A DNA stretch of 52,167 bases from Nitrospira sp. UW-LDO-01 (GTDB taxonomy: Bacteria > Nitrospirota > Nitrospiria > Nitrospirales > Nitrospiraceae): positions 1-52,167 of the forward strand of contig NIUT01000082.1 in NCBI GenBank assembly GCA_002254365.1. The letters run 5' to 3'. The position numbers were made by a program, and so were the translations under genes. Positions 51,583-52,167 of this stretch are shown here, in pieces. Every line of letters starts with the position of its first letter. The first letter of the stretch is position 1. The notes under the pieces were generated by a model. The model saw nothing but the letters and a program-made list of their open reading frames with translations. It ran no database searches and was not told the DNA's origin.

Positions 51583-52167
51583 CTACGAATGGACGCGGCG
51601 GCCAGCTTTGATACGCCCCAGGACACGATAGATCAACCGCGCGATGGAAAATTGCGGCGCGACAAATCCCTCTATTGGAGCTATCTCGCTGATATCCATT
51701 CCCACGATACCCGGTCCGTTGGCCAGCGCTGTGATGAGATTGAGGGTGTCGTACCATCCAAGCCCCCCCGGCTCTGGTGTGCCCAAGGCCGGAATAATCG
51801 ACGCATCCAGTCCATCGCAATCGAACGTGAGGTACACCGGGGTTCGGCAGGCTGCAACGACATCGGGAATCCATTTGGCCGCCTTCCCTTCGTAGGGACC
51901 GGATGGGTCGAGGATGCTTGCCGCAAAGAATGTCTTGATTCGGTCCGTCCTGTCGATACAGGCGACCTCTTCAGCGCTGATCGATCGGATCCCCACCTGT
52001 ACAAGCGGTAATCCATCATCCACCACCCGTGCCATGACACTGGCGTGGCTGAATGGATTGTCTTGATAGGCCTCCCGCAGATCGCCATGTGCGTCAATTT
52101 GCACGACCGTCATCTGCGGATATCGTTTGGCATGGGCGCGAATCGCCCCCAAGGCACCGGTATGTTC
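51583..52167 (-). CDS. Agmatinase/arginase-family ureohydrolase, 5' end outside the window
   Basis: The C-terminal 194 residues of a ureohydrolase; the start lies beyond the right edge. The binuclear manganese motifs visible are QIDAHGD and YLTFDCDGLDASIIP, then GTPEPGGLGWYDTL with the conserved Gly-Gly and GIVGMDISEIAPIEGF. The first in-window codons read EHTGALGAIRAHAKRYP, with a His where another metal ligand is expected. Agmatinase (SpeB, polyamine synthesis), arginase and related enzymes share these motifs. The specificity residues are not decisive. Confidence 0.88.
   Translation of the reverse strand, partial: EHTGALGAIRAHAKRYPQMTVVQIDAHGDLREAYQDNPFSHASVMARVVDDGLPLVQVGIRSISAEEVACIDRTDRIKTFFAASILDPSGPYEGKAAKWIPDVVAACRTPVYLTFDCDGLDASIIPALGTPEPGGLGWYDTLNLITALANGPGIVGMDISEIAPIEGFVAPQFSIARLIYRVLGRIKAGRRVHS

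Overview
The window is about 52 kb of a single bacterial chromosome with high coding density. It carries no rRNA, no CRISPR array, no complete insertion sequence, and no tRNA that I could recognise. Gene content, moderately high G+C and the style of the dispersed intergenic repeats suggest a Nitrospira-like nitrite oxidiser (phylum Nitrospirota). That assignment is an inference from recalled family resemblance; no search was run.

Left part (1-18 kb). An aat gene and a small rhodanese lie between two copies of a palindrome-ended repeat. A long minus-strand housekeeping cluster follows: soluble lytic transglycosylase, zapB, zapA, a noncoding gap that may hold 6S RNA, rny, a YmdB-type phosphodiesterase, xseA, xseB, a second repeat, tlyA and a sugar-nucleotide epimerase. 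On the plus strand come rlmN, a pair of M16 peptidases (one with and one without the zinc motif) and larE. The minus-strand atpZ-atpB-atpE-atpF block encodes only the membrane (F0) half of ATP synthase, with no F1 genes beside it.

Middle part (18-41 kb). This holds pabB-pabC (folate precursor), a small lytic transglycosylase that may be read from a leaderless mRNA, nadB, a 31-residue COX24/AURKAIP1-type ribosomal-type protein, an MsbA-like exporter, several small sensory CBS proteins, two oxidoreductases and an operon of an MNIO (DUF692-type iron enzyme), dus and maf. It continues with a CBS-PilZ-like fusion, a LOG-family protein, a DHH phosphoesterase, a rhomboid protease, a membrane histidine-kinase-like protein that has lost its phospho-acceptor residues, and purE-purK.

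Right part (41.6-50.8 kb). The most unusual locus is a minus-strand operon of three tandem paralogous TolC-family outer-membrane proteins, an ABC exporter whose ATPase motifs are largely destroyed, and an HlyD-type periplasmic adaptor. It ends in a perfect 14-bp-stem terminator. A divergent NhaR-like LysR regulator shares a compact operator region with it. Together these look like a tripartite envelope conduit whose inner-membrane component probably cannot hydrolyse ATP in the usual way. The window closes with an RluB-type pseudouridine synthase and a truncated agmatinase/arginase-family gene that runs off the right edge.
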